Assembly (NCBI GenBank): GCA_036429605.1
Contig: JAVFKD010000015.1
Coordinates: 3,309,421-3,373,420, forward strand
Direction of reading: 5' to 3'
From: Cladobotryum mycophilum
Lineage: Eukaryota; Ascomycota; Sordariomycetes; Hypocreales; Hypocreaceae
DNA length: 64,000 bases
Both the position numbers and the translations under genes were made by a program. The notes below the pieces were generated by a model that had not been told where the DNA came from, did no database searches, and worked only from the letters and a program-made list of their open reading frames with translations. Shown here in pieces: positions 46,648 to 58,472 of this stretch; position 1 is the stretch's first letter, and every line of letters begins with the position of its first letter.

Positions 46648-49600
46648 ATGTCGTCCAGCGAAAGCAATATCATCGTTAGCGACAACGAGTTCGATATTGT
46701 TGTGATTGATCGTGATGATGTCAGTAACTACAATCCAGAGCAGATATTGCCTCAGTCCCCCCAAACCATCCAGGAGATCCGGTCCTGGCTGCAGCCTACC
46801 TCGTATGATCTTCCCAGCGGGGAGTACCGCAAGCACCTGGCTTCTCATGTGGCTGGCACGGGAACCTGGCTCACCTCAAGCGTCACATATAAAGAATGGC
46901 TGCAGAGTGCCGAGCATGGACTGCTCTGGATCAAGGGTATCCCAGGCTCTGGAAAGTCTGTGACGGCGGCCAACCTGATTTATGACATTGCAAGGTCAAA
47001 TCCGGCATCTCCGGTTTTATTCTTCTTTTTTCGCCAGATCATTGAAGCCAATCACGAACCACAAGCCTTGTTGAGAGATTGGATGGATCAGATATTGGAA
47101 TACAGCCCTCCTCTACAAAAGAAACTCAAGTATTACGTCAAATCTCGTTAATCTCTTGATAGTCTCTCAATGGAAACCCTGTGGAGGGATCTTCAGATGG
47201 CCTTTGATGGGCTGTCTGAAAAGGTCTTTTGCGTCGCCGATGCACTTGATGAAATCGATCAAGGCAACGACACGTTTCTTCAAGCGCTTGATGCTCTCGG
47301 ACAGTGGCGACCTGAGAAAGTAAAGGTCCTAATTACAAGCCGCCCGGTCCCAAGTGTGGAAGGCCCGCTTCGGAAGATTCCTGGCCTTCATCTTCGCCTG
47401 AAGGAAAATCTGGTTGATGTGGATATTGCTACCTACGTACAGTTCGCCCTGTCCAACTCAAAAATCCCCCAGAGCCAATGGCAAACTATTGCTGATGCAG
47501 TGCCTGGTCGGGCCAACGGCTTGTTCTTGTACGCCAAACTGACAATGGATGCGTTTCTCGAGCCCGGCGCCGATATTGACACAGTGCTCTCGCAACTCCC
47601 AGCAGACCTGAATGCTTTGTATACCGATCTCCTTAAGGAGCATGGTAAAAGATCTAGAGTACCGGCGAGGGTTCAGCATTTGATCTTGCAGTCCGTCACT
47701 CACACCGCTCGCCCTCTTAGACTGCTTGAGCTCGCTGAGATGATTAGAGTCAGTAGCCCTGACGGTTCGACACGAGATTTAAAGACTACAAAGGACCTTA
47801 TTCGAGCTGCATGCGGACCTCTCTTGGAGATTTTGCCCGATGAGACTGTTTCAGTCATTCATCATTCTTTCACCGAATACCTCAAAGACACTACTAGGTC
47901 TGACGACGGCTTGGGATATCCTGTTCTACAGATGGGTTCGACGCATGCTCAGCTTGCTCTCGCATGCTTGCGTTATTTACAAGCTGGGTGCTTAGACGGT
48001 ATCAAAATCAAGATCAATGATGGCCAATATGAAGAGAACTCAGATTTCGACGATGAATACTATTTTAACCTCCCCCTCACAACATGATTTGCGAAGAAGA
48101 AGTTCAATTGAGGCTGAAGTATCCATTTTTTGACTATGCAGCCACCAATTGGCATCATCACATTAACAAGTCCGAAATGGGCGGATATGAGCAGGCTCAA
48201 GTCAACTTGGAACTCCACAAGCTATTCGGAGACAGCCACAGAATGAAGGCATGGCTTCAGATGAAATGGCCGAATGGCTTGAGGGCGGCTGGGCTCGTCA
48301 CACAACTTCATATCGCTGCTATGACGGGGTTGGTCTCATATGTCAAGGAGCTTGTTAGAAGCACAGAGGTGGATGCATGCGACTTTCATGGTAAAACACC
48401 ACTGTAAGTATTTCTGCACTGTTTTACTATCACTTTGCGACGGAATGCCTTCGTCTTGGCTGTGGGGAAGTTTTGATCAAATTGAAGGGCCGCAAAAGCT
48501 TCATCTTCAAATATATCTGCTAACCAATGTGAAACCTAGTTGGTGGGCTTCCGCCGAGGGTCATGCAGCGGTCATCCGCGAGCTGATTGCGGCCGGTGCA
48601 GACCCAGACAAAGATGACAACAAAAATGGACTCAAACCTCTCCACCAAGCTGCGAGAAAAAACCATTATGAAGCCATCAAGGTGTTGTTGGAAGCTGGCG
48701 TCGACCCTCTGACACCAAAGACAATCGATGAGCCTGGGATATGTGGACACTCCCCTTCAACCGTTGGGCATACTCCACTCATGTATGCTTGCCAAAACGG
48801 CCATTTAGAGGCTGTTGACGCACTTCTGCCGTTCCTCAAAGGTATCGAACCCGTTCAGAACGCCTTGTCATGGGCGGCTGAGAATGGGAGATCGAAAGTC
48901 GTTGCCAGAATTCTTCAGTATCCCGGGGTGGACGTCAACGATGAGATTTACGGCGTGTCGCCGATACTGAAAGCTTGCAAAGGTTGTGATGTTGAAACCA
49001 TCAGAATTCTTCTGCAGGCTGGAGCGGACCCTAATCCTGGTTGCAAAGATGTTGAAACCGAATCTGCTGGAACTCCCAGGCGACCTCCTAGCAGTCAGCA
49101 GGGGCGTCTCGGGGTGCATTGCTTATGCCAACTATTGGAACTAAGCCCCAGGCCAGACGGTGGACGCGTAAAAGTGGCAACTGAGGATTTGCAGGCCATC
49201 TTCTCACTGCTTGTCCAAGCTGGTGTAGATGTCCGTCAGCGAGTTCGCGGGAATGGGACTGTTTTGCATCTCGCAACCGGATCACCGGTTATGACCCGTT
49301 TACTACTTGATGCTGGAGCTGATGCGAATGCTACGGACGAAAACGGTGATACGCCTCTCCATAGAGTGCGCTGGGTAGATTCTATGACTCTTCTCATTGA
49401 ACAGGGGCATGCAAACATCAATATGCCAAACAAAGACGGGTACACCCCTCTTTTCTCCTTGTTAATTAGGTCTCGTGCGCACACCGTCCTCAAATTCCTC
49501 GAGTATAGACCAAACTGCAATGTAGTCGATAAACAAGGAAATAGCGCGCTGCATATTGCACTGCGACACTCAATTGCAGATGGAAAGGTCGTCAAGGCCC

Positions 49601-52600
49601 TACTCGAAGCAGGTGCAGATCCGAATTTGAGGAACTACGAAGGGACAACTCCCATATTCTTACTGAGAAATAACTTTAGAAAGGCTGCAGAGGCCGTAGA
49701 TATACTTCTTGAAGCTGGCGCCGACATCAACTTAGTGGACAGGTCTGGAGCCACCCTCTTTTTCCATCAGGTTTCGCTCAGTATGGACATGTCTGAAAAG
49801 GATCCTCATGAAGATCTCAGAGACTTGATAGATCGCGGAGCTTCGATATCTATCCGTGACTTTAATGGTCGCACATGCCTTCACGAAGCAATTGGCTCTC
49901 ATGATTATTCTCATACGTTTGGGGACTCTCCGGAGCTCGATATATCAAGGTTTGATTTCTTCATTGGTCTGGGTGTCGACGTGAATGCAATTGATTTCGG
50001 TGGAAATGGTTTTCTTCATGAACTTGCCAAGCGATCAAACAACCATGAGCCGAGCATTGGCTCAAAAACTGTCGTTGTCTGGGAACATCTCATAGCTCTC
50101 GGCTTGGAATTGGAGCAGAAGAATCACGCCGGGCGCACACCACTGCATATCTTGTGCACTGCGAATACCCACTCGAAGCTCTTCAAGCAAGGAGACATCA
50201 TGCCAATCGACTTTGTGATTTCGCGAACCAAGAGCCTCGATGCTGCTGACAATGACGGAGCTACACCTTTGCACATTGCAGTGACTGGTGGGGAGCTATA
50301 CGCGAAGAAACTCCTCGACGTTGGTGCTAATCCTATGGCACTTACGAGTGAGGGATTGACTCCCCTTCACCTTGCTTCTCGCTGTAGAGAAAGCAACTGC
50401 GTTGGTTTACTATTAGATGCTCTCAGAAAAAGAAGTCAGAGATCATCAGCCGTCGCCGACAACGCAACTCGGCTTGAAGACTCCGACAGTTCGTCTTTGA
50501 GCTCAGCACCCCCATTGCTGAAGCCAGTGATTGGAGTGAACGCCAGAACATTTTCTGAAACAGGAATCACGCCTCTTTTTTATGCTTGCCAATCAGGGAG
50601 ACCCGAAACGGTGGCGCTTTTACTTGAAGCCGGTGCTGATGCCAGTATTAGAAACGTATCCCAGGCCATTATTGATTTTGAGGCAGAAGATGGCCTGTGG
50701 AAGATATCTCGCCAGTCAAAGGATGATCAGAGGGGCGGATTGGCGACCCCTATCAAGCTCAATGATACGTGTCGTCGTAATTTAGATTGGCGATCCCACC
50801 ACAAACCGTCAAACGAACTAGGCGCAAACGAAACAACTAGACTTGAGGAGATTATTGGCATGCTCATTAGATACGGACATGATAGTTCCCTGCTTGATTA
50901 CAAATCCTACGGCTGCCCAATTCACATGGCAATTAAGAGCAACAGAGACCATACCGCTGCATGCCTGCGAGATGTCCGATATAGGTATCTGATCGACGCA
51001 GGGATCGGAAGAGCCGGAACGGATGTCATGTTCTTGTTTGAGGTTATGGATGCCTCTTTGAGGAACGCTTCGATACAAACGCTGAGAGATTGCAAAGTTG
51101 TTGAACCCGGAAAAAACAACCAAGCAATATTACACCAGTTATTGTCCTGGAGAGCGTACCATCTCGTGGAAGAACTATTCCACCTAGGAGCAAACTTCCT
51201 CCCTACACCTAGCAACAATCCAATCTGCAATTTGACAATGCTTGTACGAAACGGCTTTACTTCGCTCGTCGAAAAGATAGGCACCCTTGAAGCGGAGTCG
51301 AGACTGGAGAAAGGGGACTGGCATGCGTACGGCTATAGAAACAGGCCCGGACTGTGGTTTGCTGGTAGAGACATGGATTTCCATCACGATGAGAAAAACC
51401 CTTCCCCTTTTCTCCACGAGGCTGTCCGGCGAGAGTTGCCCAACATGGATGTTGTCCGATTACTGGTTGAGAAGTTTGCAGTCGACGTCAACGAGCTTTA
51501 CTACTCTCGCGAGTGGGTGGATGGTGAGTACAAGGTTGTGCCGATCGGTTCAGCCCTTCATTCCGTCGCTGCGGGTCGCTCTTGGTGGCAGGTCCATCAA
51601 GCATTGCCATATCTGCTTAAAGCTAGGGCGGACATGAATATCCGGGACCGCTACGGGCAGACCCCACTTCATTTTGCCTTGCGAGAGAATGGGAACGGAT
51701 CTGGTACTTTCCACAATGATGCTGCCAGAATACTGATTGAGGCGGGGGCAGATGTCAATGCAGTTGACGATAAGGGGCGGGGCTGCCTTGCCTTTGCACA
51801 ACATGACAGTGTCATGATTAAGTTTCTTATTAAAAATGGAGCATCCGTGACAGTCGACGCTATATTTGCGGCAATTGATGCCAATAATGTCACGGCTCTT
51901 GAGGTGATTCTCTCTGAGGGAATTGACGCAAACATACGCCAGGACAGGCTGCCCGAGGAACCGCCTGAGAAAAAGAAGAAGCCTCGCGGTTACCATGCGG
52001 GAATCATCACGATAGATGGCATAGAGCTGCACGAAATGTTCCCAATCTACTATGCTGCGGCAGACTTTCAGACAGTTGAAGATCCAACTTCGGTAAGCCC
52101 GCGGGAAATAGAGTCGCGAAGTCGGCTCATCCGGCTCCTGCTAGATAACGGTGCCGATCCGTTCGCCAAGTTTGTCAGAGAGAAAGAGGGTGATAAGAAT
52201 GTGTCTGAGGATAAGATGTTCCAGTCTCCGAAAGATACGCCCTCCATCGAGGTACCCCAAGGCTATGAAGAATGTACAGTCTTACACGAGCTGTTGATTG
52301 GCGGTAAGATGGTCGATGAGTTTCTCTATCTCCCAGGGCTAGATGCCAACCACCGAGACGCCAAGGGTCGTACTCTTCTACATGCTGCATGCAGGAGTTC
52401 TGCTAGATCGTTCAAGAAGAATACAGATCAAGGCGAACGTGTTACTATCTTCCAGAGACTTCTTTCGCTTGGTGCCGAAGTGAAAGCTCGCGATAACTTT
52501 GGTCGAAATGTCTTGCATCACATTATTCGGGATGGTTTCCCTGATTTTGACCGATGCAAGACATCGCTTGCAGATGCTCTGAAAGAGGCCCCGAGCTTGA

Positions 52601-53175
52601 TAAATCAGACGGATGGGAACGGGGAGACACCGCTGCACTACGCCGTGACCCGCGCCAATGAGGTGGGAAACACCAAAGCCGCAGAATTCCTGTTATCAGC
52701 CCGAGCAGATCCGCTTGTTGTGAACAATAATGGCGATAACGTTCTTCACATACTTGCCGGACATCTTCACACCCCGGAGCTACGTGCATTGTTTCAAGAT
52801 CTAGTGAGACAAGGTGTAGATGTCAACGGGCGCAACTCGCGCGGTGAAACGCCGTTGTTTGCATTCTCTAAACGTACCACGGTGAACAACAAATTCGTGG
52901 ATTCGTCCTCTTTTATATGCAGAGATGAGAACACGAAGCTGGAGAAGGATGCCATACCGATGCTGAAGGAGTTGGGTGCAGACTTCTTTGCTAGAGATAA
53001 CAAGGGTCGAGGACTACTGCACGTTGCGGCGAGTGGAGACGTGGGGCGGTTCAAGGATCTGATGTCCTTGGGCCTCGATGTCATGTTGGAGGATGATGCA
53101 CAGCAGACGGCAATTGATGTCGCAGCAGCGTGTGGGAACCAGGCTGTTCTGGAGATATTTGAGAAGAAGGACTAG
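46648..53175 (+). pseudogene. NACHT-ankyrin NLR-like protein, interrupted by one stop and one frame change
   Basis: Fungal STAND-type protein of about 2,100 residues, likely a signal or self/non-self sensor in the cytosol. Walker A is GIPGSGKS (97-104), Walker B FCVADALDEID, sensor VLITSRPVPS, with a winged-helix-like VIHHSFTEYLKDTT. From about residue 550 an ankyrin domain runs to the C-terminus, with more than twenty repeats such as AAGADPDKDDNKNGLKPLHQ and EAGADPNLRNYEGTTPIF. An intron at 48404-48539 (GTAAGT, GCTAAC, TAG) is clear. An in-frame TAA at 47149-47151 follows KSR, and reading resumes SLDSLSMETLW in the same frame. At a C5 run (48072-48076) the frame shifts; one more C would give NLPPHNM. 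So it is broken as given, but few changes separate it from an open gene. It lacks an N-terminal effector domain beyond about 40 residues. Confidence 0.85.
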
Positions 53176-53819
53176 GAGAACGATTATCTATGGGACGATA
53201 TCTAGAAAGGGTCAGACGCTCCAATACACGACTATTTTCTATCAACTTGTCTCTCATAGCCTCTTAGTCAGTCAGAATGAGCAAATCTACGTCCGATTGA
53301 GTGATCTGATACGAATTGAATCAACTGACTTGGTCCACTGTCTTGGATATGGCTTCAATTGATGCAGCACGGACGCACCAAAGTACGCGTATGGCTTGAA
53401 TTGCATCGACTCCAGTCATGATGCTACGCACAGTCCAATATTCGGTTAGGAAGCCCCACGCCAAGCGGCAAGCGATGCAACTCTGAGACGCACCCACCAG
53501 GCTCAGAAGACGGTCAACAAAGCAAGAGTGTTTCAGTGAGACTATGAATGAAGGATTGCAGGAATGCTTCCCAACTGTTCAAAACAAAGGCAAACTATAC
53601 CCTTGGTTTTGATAGGCACAAGTAAATCACATTTCTTTGGCAAACAGTTAGGTAATTTTGAGATGTATGTATTCTGAGTTTATGTACTATAATACATTTG
53701 TCCGAGTAAACGTCGAAGATCGTCGTCATCATATATACATGAAAAAGCAGGTGGCATATTATATACAAGTCACGGCCTGCTCAACCGCTTATATCCAGAA
53801 AAGAAAAAACTGTCGCTTT
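53176..53819. other. Intergenic, convergent 3' ends
   Basis: Spacer between the NACHT-ankyrin gene and the minus-strand secreted-protein gene. I see no gene, repeat or RNA signal in it. Confidence 0.5.
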
Positions 53820-54269
53820 TTAAATAGACCAAGTGAAGGGCTTGATGAGGGTGCCATCGTTGTCGTGGCCACCGAATGCCTGCCACATATCGAGGCACAT
53901 ATCGATGGACTGCTCGCTGCTGGTGTTCTCGTCGGCAACGACGGCCTTGCGGGTGACACCGTTGTGAGTCATGGTGATGACCTTGCCGCAGAGGGTGTTG
54001 TGCTGGGAGGCACCGTACTTGTCGAAGATTCTGGAGGGCATGGCGACGAGGGGCATCTTGGGGTCGACCTTGTTGGCGAAGTAGGTGCTGAGGCCACAGG
54101 CGCCGTACTGCCAGAAGATCTTGCGGCAGTCGGAGGCGGATCCGAAATGGAAGATGGAACCGGGAGTGCCAGAGCCGTTGACGTTGGCGGCTCTGGCCTC
54201 GACCTCGGTGGGAGCAGCAGAGGCAGTGAATGCCAGGGCAAGAGCGGTGATGGGGAGAGTGAGCTGCAT
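53820..54269 (-). CDS. Small secreted double-psi beta-barrel (RlpA/expansin-like) protein
   Basis: 149 residues, no intron. The signal peptide is MQLTLPITALALAFTASA, likely cut after Ala-Ala-Pro. The mature domain has SIFHFGSASDCRKIFWQYG, ACGLSTYFANK, TLCGKVITMTHNG and a final SIDMCLDMWQAFGG, matching the barwin/RlpA-like double-psi barrel with conserved Cys residues. Proteins of this type are secreted by plant-associated fungi; some bind or loosen cell walls. The catalytic Asp of expansins is not clearly present. The gene is GC-rich in its third codon positions. A TATATAAG lies about 150 bp upstream. Confidence 0.8.
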   Translation of the reverse strand: MQLTLPITALALAFTASAAPTEVEARAANVNGSGTPGSIFHFGSASDCRKIFWQYGACGLSTYFANKVDPKMPLVAMPSRIFDKYGASQHNTLCGKVITMTHNGVTRKAVVADENTSSEQSIDMCLDMWQAFGGHDNDGTLIKPFTWSI

Positions 54270-54416
54270 GTTGAAGGTGGTTTTGTGTGGAAGTGGATGT
54301 GGTTTTTGAGGTAGGTTTTTGTAAGAGTTGTTTGTAAGAGTTATTTTGATGTTTCTTGTTATTGTTTCTGAGATGGGATGATGGAATATTGTTTCGCGAA
54401 GACGATCAATCCTCTT

Positions 54417-54424
54417 CTTATATA
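54417..54424 (-). promoter_or_regulatory. TATA-like box of the secreted-protein gene
   Basis: TATATAAG on the minus strand, about 150 bp upstream of the ATG, which leaves room for a 5' leader of about 100 bp. Confidence 0.45.
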
Positions 54425-56301
54425 CATTTCACTCTATCCATCGTCGTCATATCTGTCTCAGTATCACAACCATACACGAGCGATAGTATCTGGGGATGTA
54501 GACTAAGATCTCACGAAAAGGCGTGCACGGCCATGCCGATGGTCCATATTGTTCGTATCTCTCTCTTTCTCTCTCTCGCTCTGGGGCAGATGGCTCTATT
54601 GCACCGAGAATATGCGCTGAAGGTAAGTCAATATTCACGAATAGCCTGTTGCGAGAGCTGCCTGTTTCACATCTAGCGCTCAGGCTCTTTCACTGAATAG
54701 GCAGGTCTGAGCACCCCTTCGCCTTTGTCCTAATGCCCGAACGGGACTTGTGCAGCCCATGCTTATTTGCGTCAACCATCCCATATGCACCGCTGATCCT
54801 GAAACCCTCTAATTACATGCCTAAAGCGCTTTTGGGATGTGTTGTGGTTGCATTCGCCATGGTCAGTGGCTGGAAAATTTAAGATGACCAACGGCAACGC
54901 GGAACCGGCACACACACGCATAACTTGATACTGAGGGTATGCCCAGTTGCGGAGCGTCTAGTTATCGCACCTATGAGGAGGCCTTAAGTTGATTACCACA
55001 CGTGAAACAATCCCAGCCCAGCTGTGTCTCATTCGCTCCGCACTGGGGATTCGTGGGAAAAGCAGCGGGGCGTCATTTAGAAGAACGATTTGCTGCCATC
55101 AGCATCCGCACGTGTGAATCATGCAGATCCGGCAGCTCACCATAATATTCTCATTTTGATCTAACCGTGTGCCTGAAGATCATGAGCAAACAAAGAAACC
55201 AGGTTGCATTGGACAGTCTGCAGCGAAGCATTGTAAAATGATCATCCGACTCTACTGTTCTGGAGTCTTCCGGATCGACCGACATCCGAAAGTGAGTTAC
55301 ATACTATACAGGCATGCTCGCCTTTTTTATGGGTATCCTACCTGCCATGGTCTTGTTCCGGATAACGTACGAAGGTCTTGCATCGTGTTGCAAGCTTCCA
55401 ATTGCTTTGGTGAGATTTAGACGCCGTCCCTCCAGACCCAACCTGTCTAGAAAAAATACACACAATCGTCGCCCATTTTATTCCGACAAAGGTCCGTTTC
55501 CTCTCCATAGACATCTCAAATTACTATTCATTTGTCACTAGCAAGTAATTGAGAGAGCGTCGTATGAGCGAAATGGCAGGTGGTGTTGTGATTCCGGGTA
55601 AGCTGACGTGGTTCGGTGAAGGAAGGCCAAGCATGGGGAAGTGGACTTTCTCCGAAGGGATCGAAAGAGATGGTAATATGCAGCTTTGTATGGCATGATT
55701 CCAAAAGCTAAGCCTTGTTGGAACCCCAATCAGGCCTACTTTGTGGGGAAGTGGTAGGGATGACCTCGTGTTGAAATGTCCGTCAGTAAACCCTTGAAAC
55801 AAGATGGCAAGGATAGTCCAAGGAACAACCTCCGGATCATTTATTAAAAACCGGACATTAATGTATCGCTTTTATGCATAATGCCAGCTCTAGACGTGTC
55901 TCTTCGGAAAATATATACCATCGCATGAATTTGAAGACATCGAGAGCGCAACCGTAGGAGCAATATACTCTTCGTGGTATGTTCCAGTATTAACTATTCT
56001 ACTAAAGCAAGATGAACGGAATAGAATGTCCATCTGATGAACCGTCATAGCTGCGGGATAATCGAGAGAAGTATCTATAGGGTATGAGTGCACAGGGGGG
56101 CGTGTGGCAAATATGAATATACAGAACTGGCTCATCATTGGTTCCCACACAAAGATCCTAGACCTGCCTAAAGCATTGCGTCCAGGGGAAGTAACTTGCA
56201 TGCAGTGAGAAAGGATGATATTAAGATCTGACTACCATTCTACAAAAGTCCCCTATCCCATCATTACCTAGTTACATATGCTTGTCCTGTCCGGACTCAT
56301 T
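54425..56301. other. Intergenic, about 1.9 kb
   Basis: No supported gene. Open frames at 55169-55541 (plus), 55524-55802 and 55890-56201 (minus) have no domain or intron support. A short CT-repeat (CTCTCTTTCTCTCTCTC near 54560) is present. Composition is normal, without RIP signature. Confidence 0.5.
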
Positions 56302-57672
56302 CTATTTGACGTCCAAATTTTCCGACGAAGCTCTCGTCTCTGCCACTACATGGGGAGAAACACTGCCCAATTTCTCGCACGTTTCCATAAACTCGCGCTC
56401 AGGGTTGGATAGACCCGTGACGCCTGCGCCAGCCTGGAGCCACTGGCGATGTTCATCCTGGAACACGGTACGGAGAACAAGAGTTGCCTCAAAGAACTTG
56501 GCTCCCTCATCGAGCATCAGCACCGCTCCGCAATAAAGGTCCCGAGGGTATGGCTCAAAGGCCTGGATGGCTTCCATATTGCCCTGCTTCGGGAGACCCG
56601 GCACCGTAATGTTGGCGACCAGGCCGGGGAGGGCGTCCCACCCATCTTTGTTAGGTAATATTTTGCCTGTTACGTGCGAGAAGAGGTGGTTCAGGTTTCC
56701 TCGGAGCATAATGGACATGAAATCCTTGACTGCGATGGTCTCGGGTGAGCAGAACTGGTTCAGTCGTCGGATTGATCCCTTGATTGCAATAACATGCTCA
56801 TTAACTTCTTTGGGATCGTTTAGCAGTTTGTTACGAGCAGGATCGATGTCAGCGCCATCAGATAGCTGAGTTCCAGCCAAAGCCTCCGTGAAAGCGACAT
56901 CCCCGTCGATTGAAAGCAAGACTTCTGGACTGAATCCCGTTGCTTGCATGCCCGCATGGTTCAACGTGAAGCTTCGTGCCGGGGTGTTTGCCCGTCGGCC
57001 GTGGTATAGGGTAGCGAGCATATCTACTCTGCCAGGGAGGTTCACCATACGAGATGGGATTGCTTTGGTGTATTTGCCTTGCTTAATATCCGCAATTGAC
57101 CTCGATACTCTGCTCTTGTAGTCATCCGAATTGACTTGCAGATCGACAGGCAGAAAGGAGTCCGACACTGAGACGGCATTGGCACCAGTCAAAGAGGTTT
57201 GGATGAGATCAAATGCGGCCTTGACCTCTTCCTCTATGAATCCCTTGACAGTGACGCTATCGGGGGAAATAACGGCTTGGACCCAAGGAACCATGAGGCT
57301 TAGGATAGGCCATTGACCAGGATTGTAGGTCTGACCAGACATGTGAGCCGAATAGTTGAATGCGACTTGGCCAAATATTTTGCCGTCTGCGGAATATTCC
57401 GATGTGAAAGCTCTCGCTTCATCGTTCAAAGAACCCTCAACTGCACGAGACTCCTGCTCTCCGTTTTTGTCTGTCTTTGTTGCTCTTTTGCCATCGGCAT
57501 CCACGACAAGGGACGCATAATTACGCAAACCAACATACCACGTGTTTCCACGTTCGTATGCGTAGTAGAAATCGTCTCGGTTGCTTGTCAGCAACGCGAT
57601 AGTGGCCTTCAATGGGTCTCCTGAGGCAGGAATGGCAGCTGTTTTGGAGAATTGAGTCTTGACAAGAGTCAT
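56302..57672 (-). CDS. Salicylate synthase (isochorismate synthase/isochorismate-pyruvate lyase, MbtI/Irp9 type)
   Basis: 456 residues, no intron, close to the ~450 of bacterial salicylate synthases. The enzyme converts chorismate to isochorismate and then, by loss of pyruvate, to salicylate. The chorismate-binding fold is full length. K203 in YTKAIPSR (general base position), E250 in GFSPEVLL, the EALAGTQ box (T268), NEHVIAI, Y380 in LYCGAV, R401 in LVLRTVF, the GAG turn at 416-418, and the metal-binding REFMETCEKL near 427-433 line up with the MbtI order from memory of the family. TrpE-type and PabB-type proteins differ in the LAGT region, so salicylate synthase is preferred over plain isochorismate synthase. 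It is divergent from the P450 gene. The lack of introns and the bacterial-like family suggest horizontal acquisition. Confidence 0.85.
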   Translation of the reverse strand: MTLVKTQFSKTAAIPASGDPLKATIALLTSNRDDFYYAYERGNTWYVGLRNYASLVVDADGKRATKTDKNGEQESRAVEGSLNDEARAFTSEYSADGKIFGQVAFNYSAHMSGQTYNPGQWPILSLMVPWVQAVISPDSVTVKGFIEEEVKAAFDLIQTSLTGANAVSVSDSFLPVDLQVNSDDYKSRVSRSIADIKQGKYTKAIPSRMVNLPGRVDMLATLYHGRRANTPARSFTLNHAGMQATGFSPEVLLSIDGDVAFTEALAGTQLSDGADIDPARNKLLNDPKEVNEHVIAIKGSIRRLNQFCSPETIAVKDFMSIMLRGNLNHLFSHVTGKILPNKDGWDALPGLVANITVPGLPKQGNMEAIQAFEPYPRDLYCGAVLMLDEGAKFFEATLVLRTVFQDEHRQWLQAGAGVTGLSNPEREFMETCEKLGSVSPHVVAETRASSENLDVK

Positions 57673-58472
57673 TCTGGATAGATGGAACGATGTAGTCGGT
57701 CAATCAAAAGGGTTTGAGAAAGGGAGTTGGCTTGGTGATGCTCCTTAATCGTCCGAGGGCATGAAAATCGAGGAGTAGAATGAGGAGCAAGTTGCTTAGT
57801 AGAGGAAGTCTCCTCACGACATGTGCACGCGGCAAGAGTTCGCTCTATATCCAATTGAAGAAGCCATGCATTCCTATATGCACTATGACGGTCGGCATTT
57901 GCGCACTATCTACTAAGACATCACCTAGATATGACGTAAACGAGGGCCAAGAGCGTTTTCGTGCCTGAAGCCATGTCTTAGCGTCACGCCCCTATGCAGT
58001 GTTATCGACGATAACAACACCATGTTACCCCTTTGCAAGCCACAGTGTAGACACCGCCGTTTTGCGTTGCATGCATCTTCGTTTTCTCCGCACCGGCTGA
58101 AGTTAATGGTATGATTTTTTGTGGAAATAAGATCCATAAATGGAGAACTTACTCAGCCCGAAGTTGCAGTCAAAGCTGGAGTTGCGAGACAATAATTGAT
58201 CAAATAGGTTGTCGGATCTACCCTTGGCCACCCAAGCCCCGCCTCCTTTTTTGCTTTTTTGCCTTTGACAAGTCTTCAGGTTCTAGATTTTCATCGTGTC
58301 CTGTGGCTTTACATTCCTGGCACCTATTCACTGTACTCCGTACACACATCATTATATCGTATCCAATGCTCTTGGCAACAATCCCGTTTCTTACAAATTG
58401 GCTCCCTTGAATGGACGACTGAACCCTCCTGTGGACTTTGGAGAACCTCCGCATTCATCTGCTTCATAGATA
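57673..58472. promoter_or_regulatory. Divergent promoter between salicylate synthase and P450
   Basis: 800 bp between the two start codons. It includes TATATCC near 57845 and a pyrimidine-rich tract before the P450 start (TTTTTTGCTTTTTTGCC near 58250). A shared regulator is likely given the arrangement, but I see no named operator. Confidence 0.45.

Noticed and set aside
55169..55541. Two short plus-strand open frames
   Set aside because: Overlapping each other in different frames, with no domain, signal peptide or splice support.
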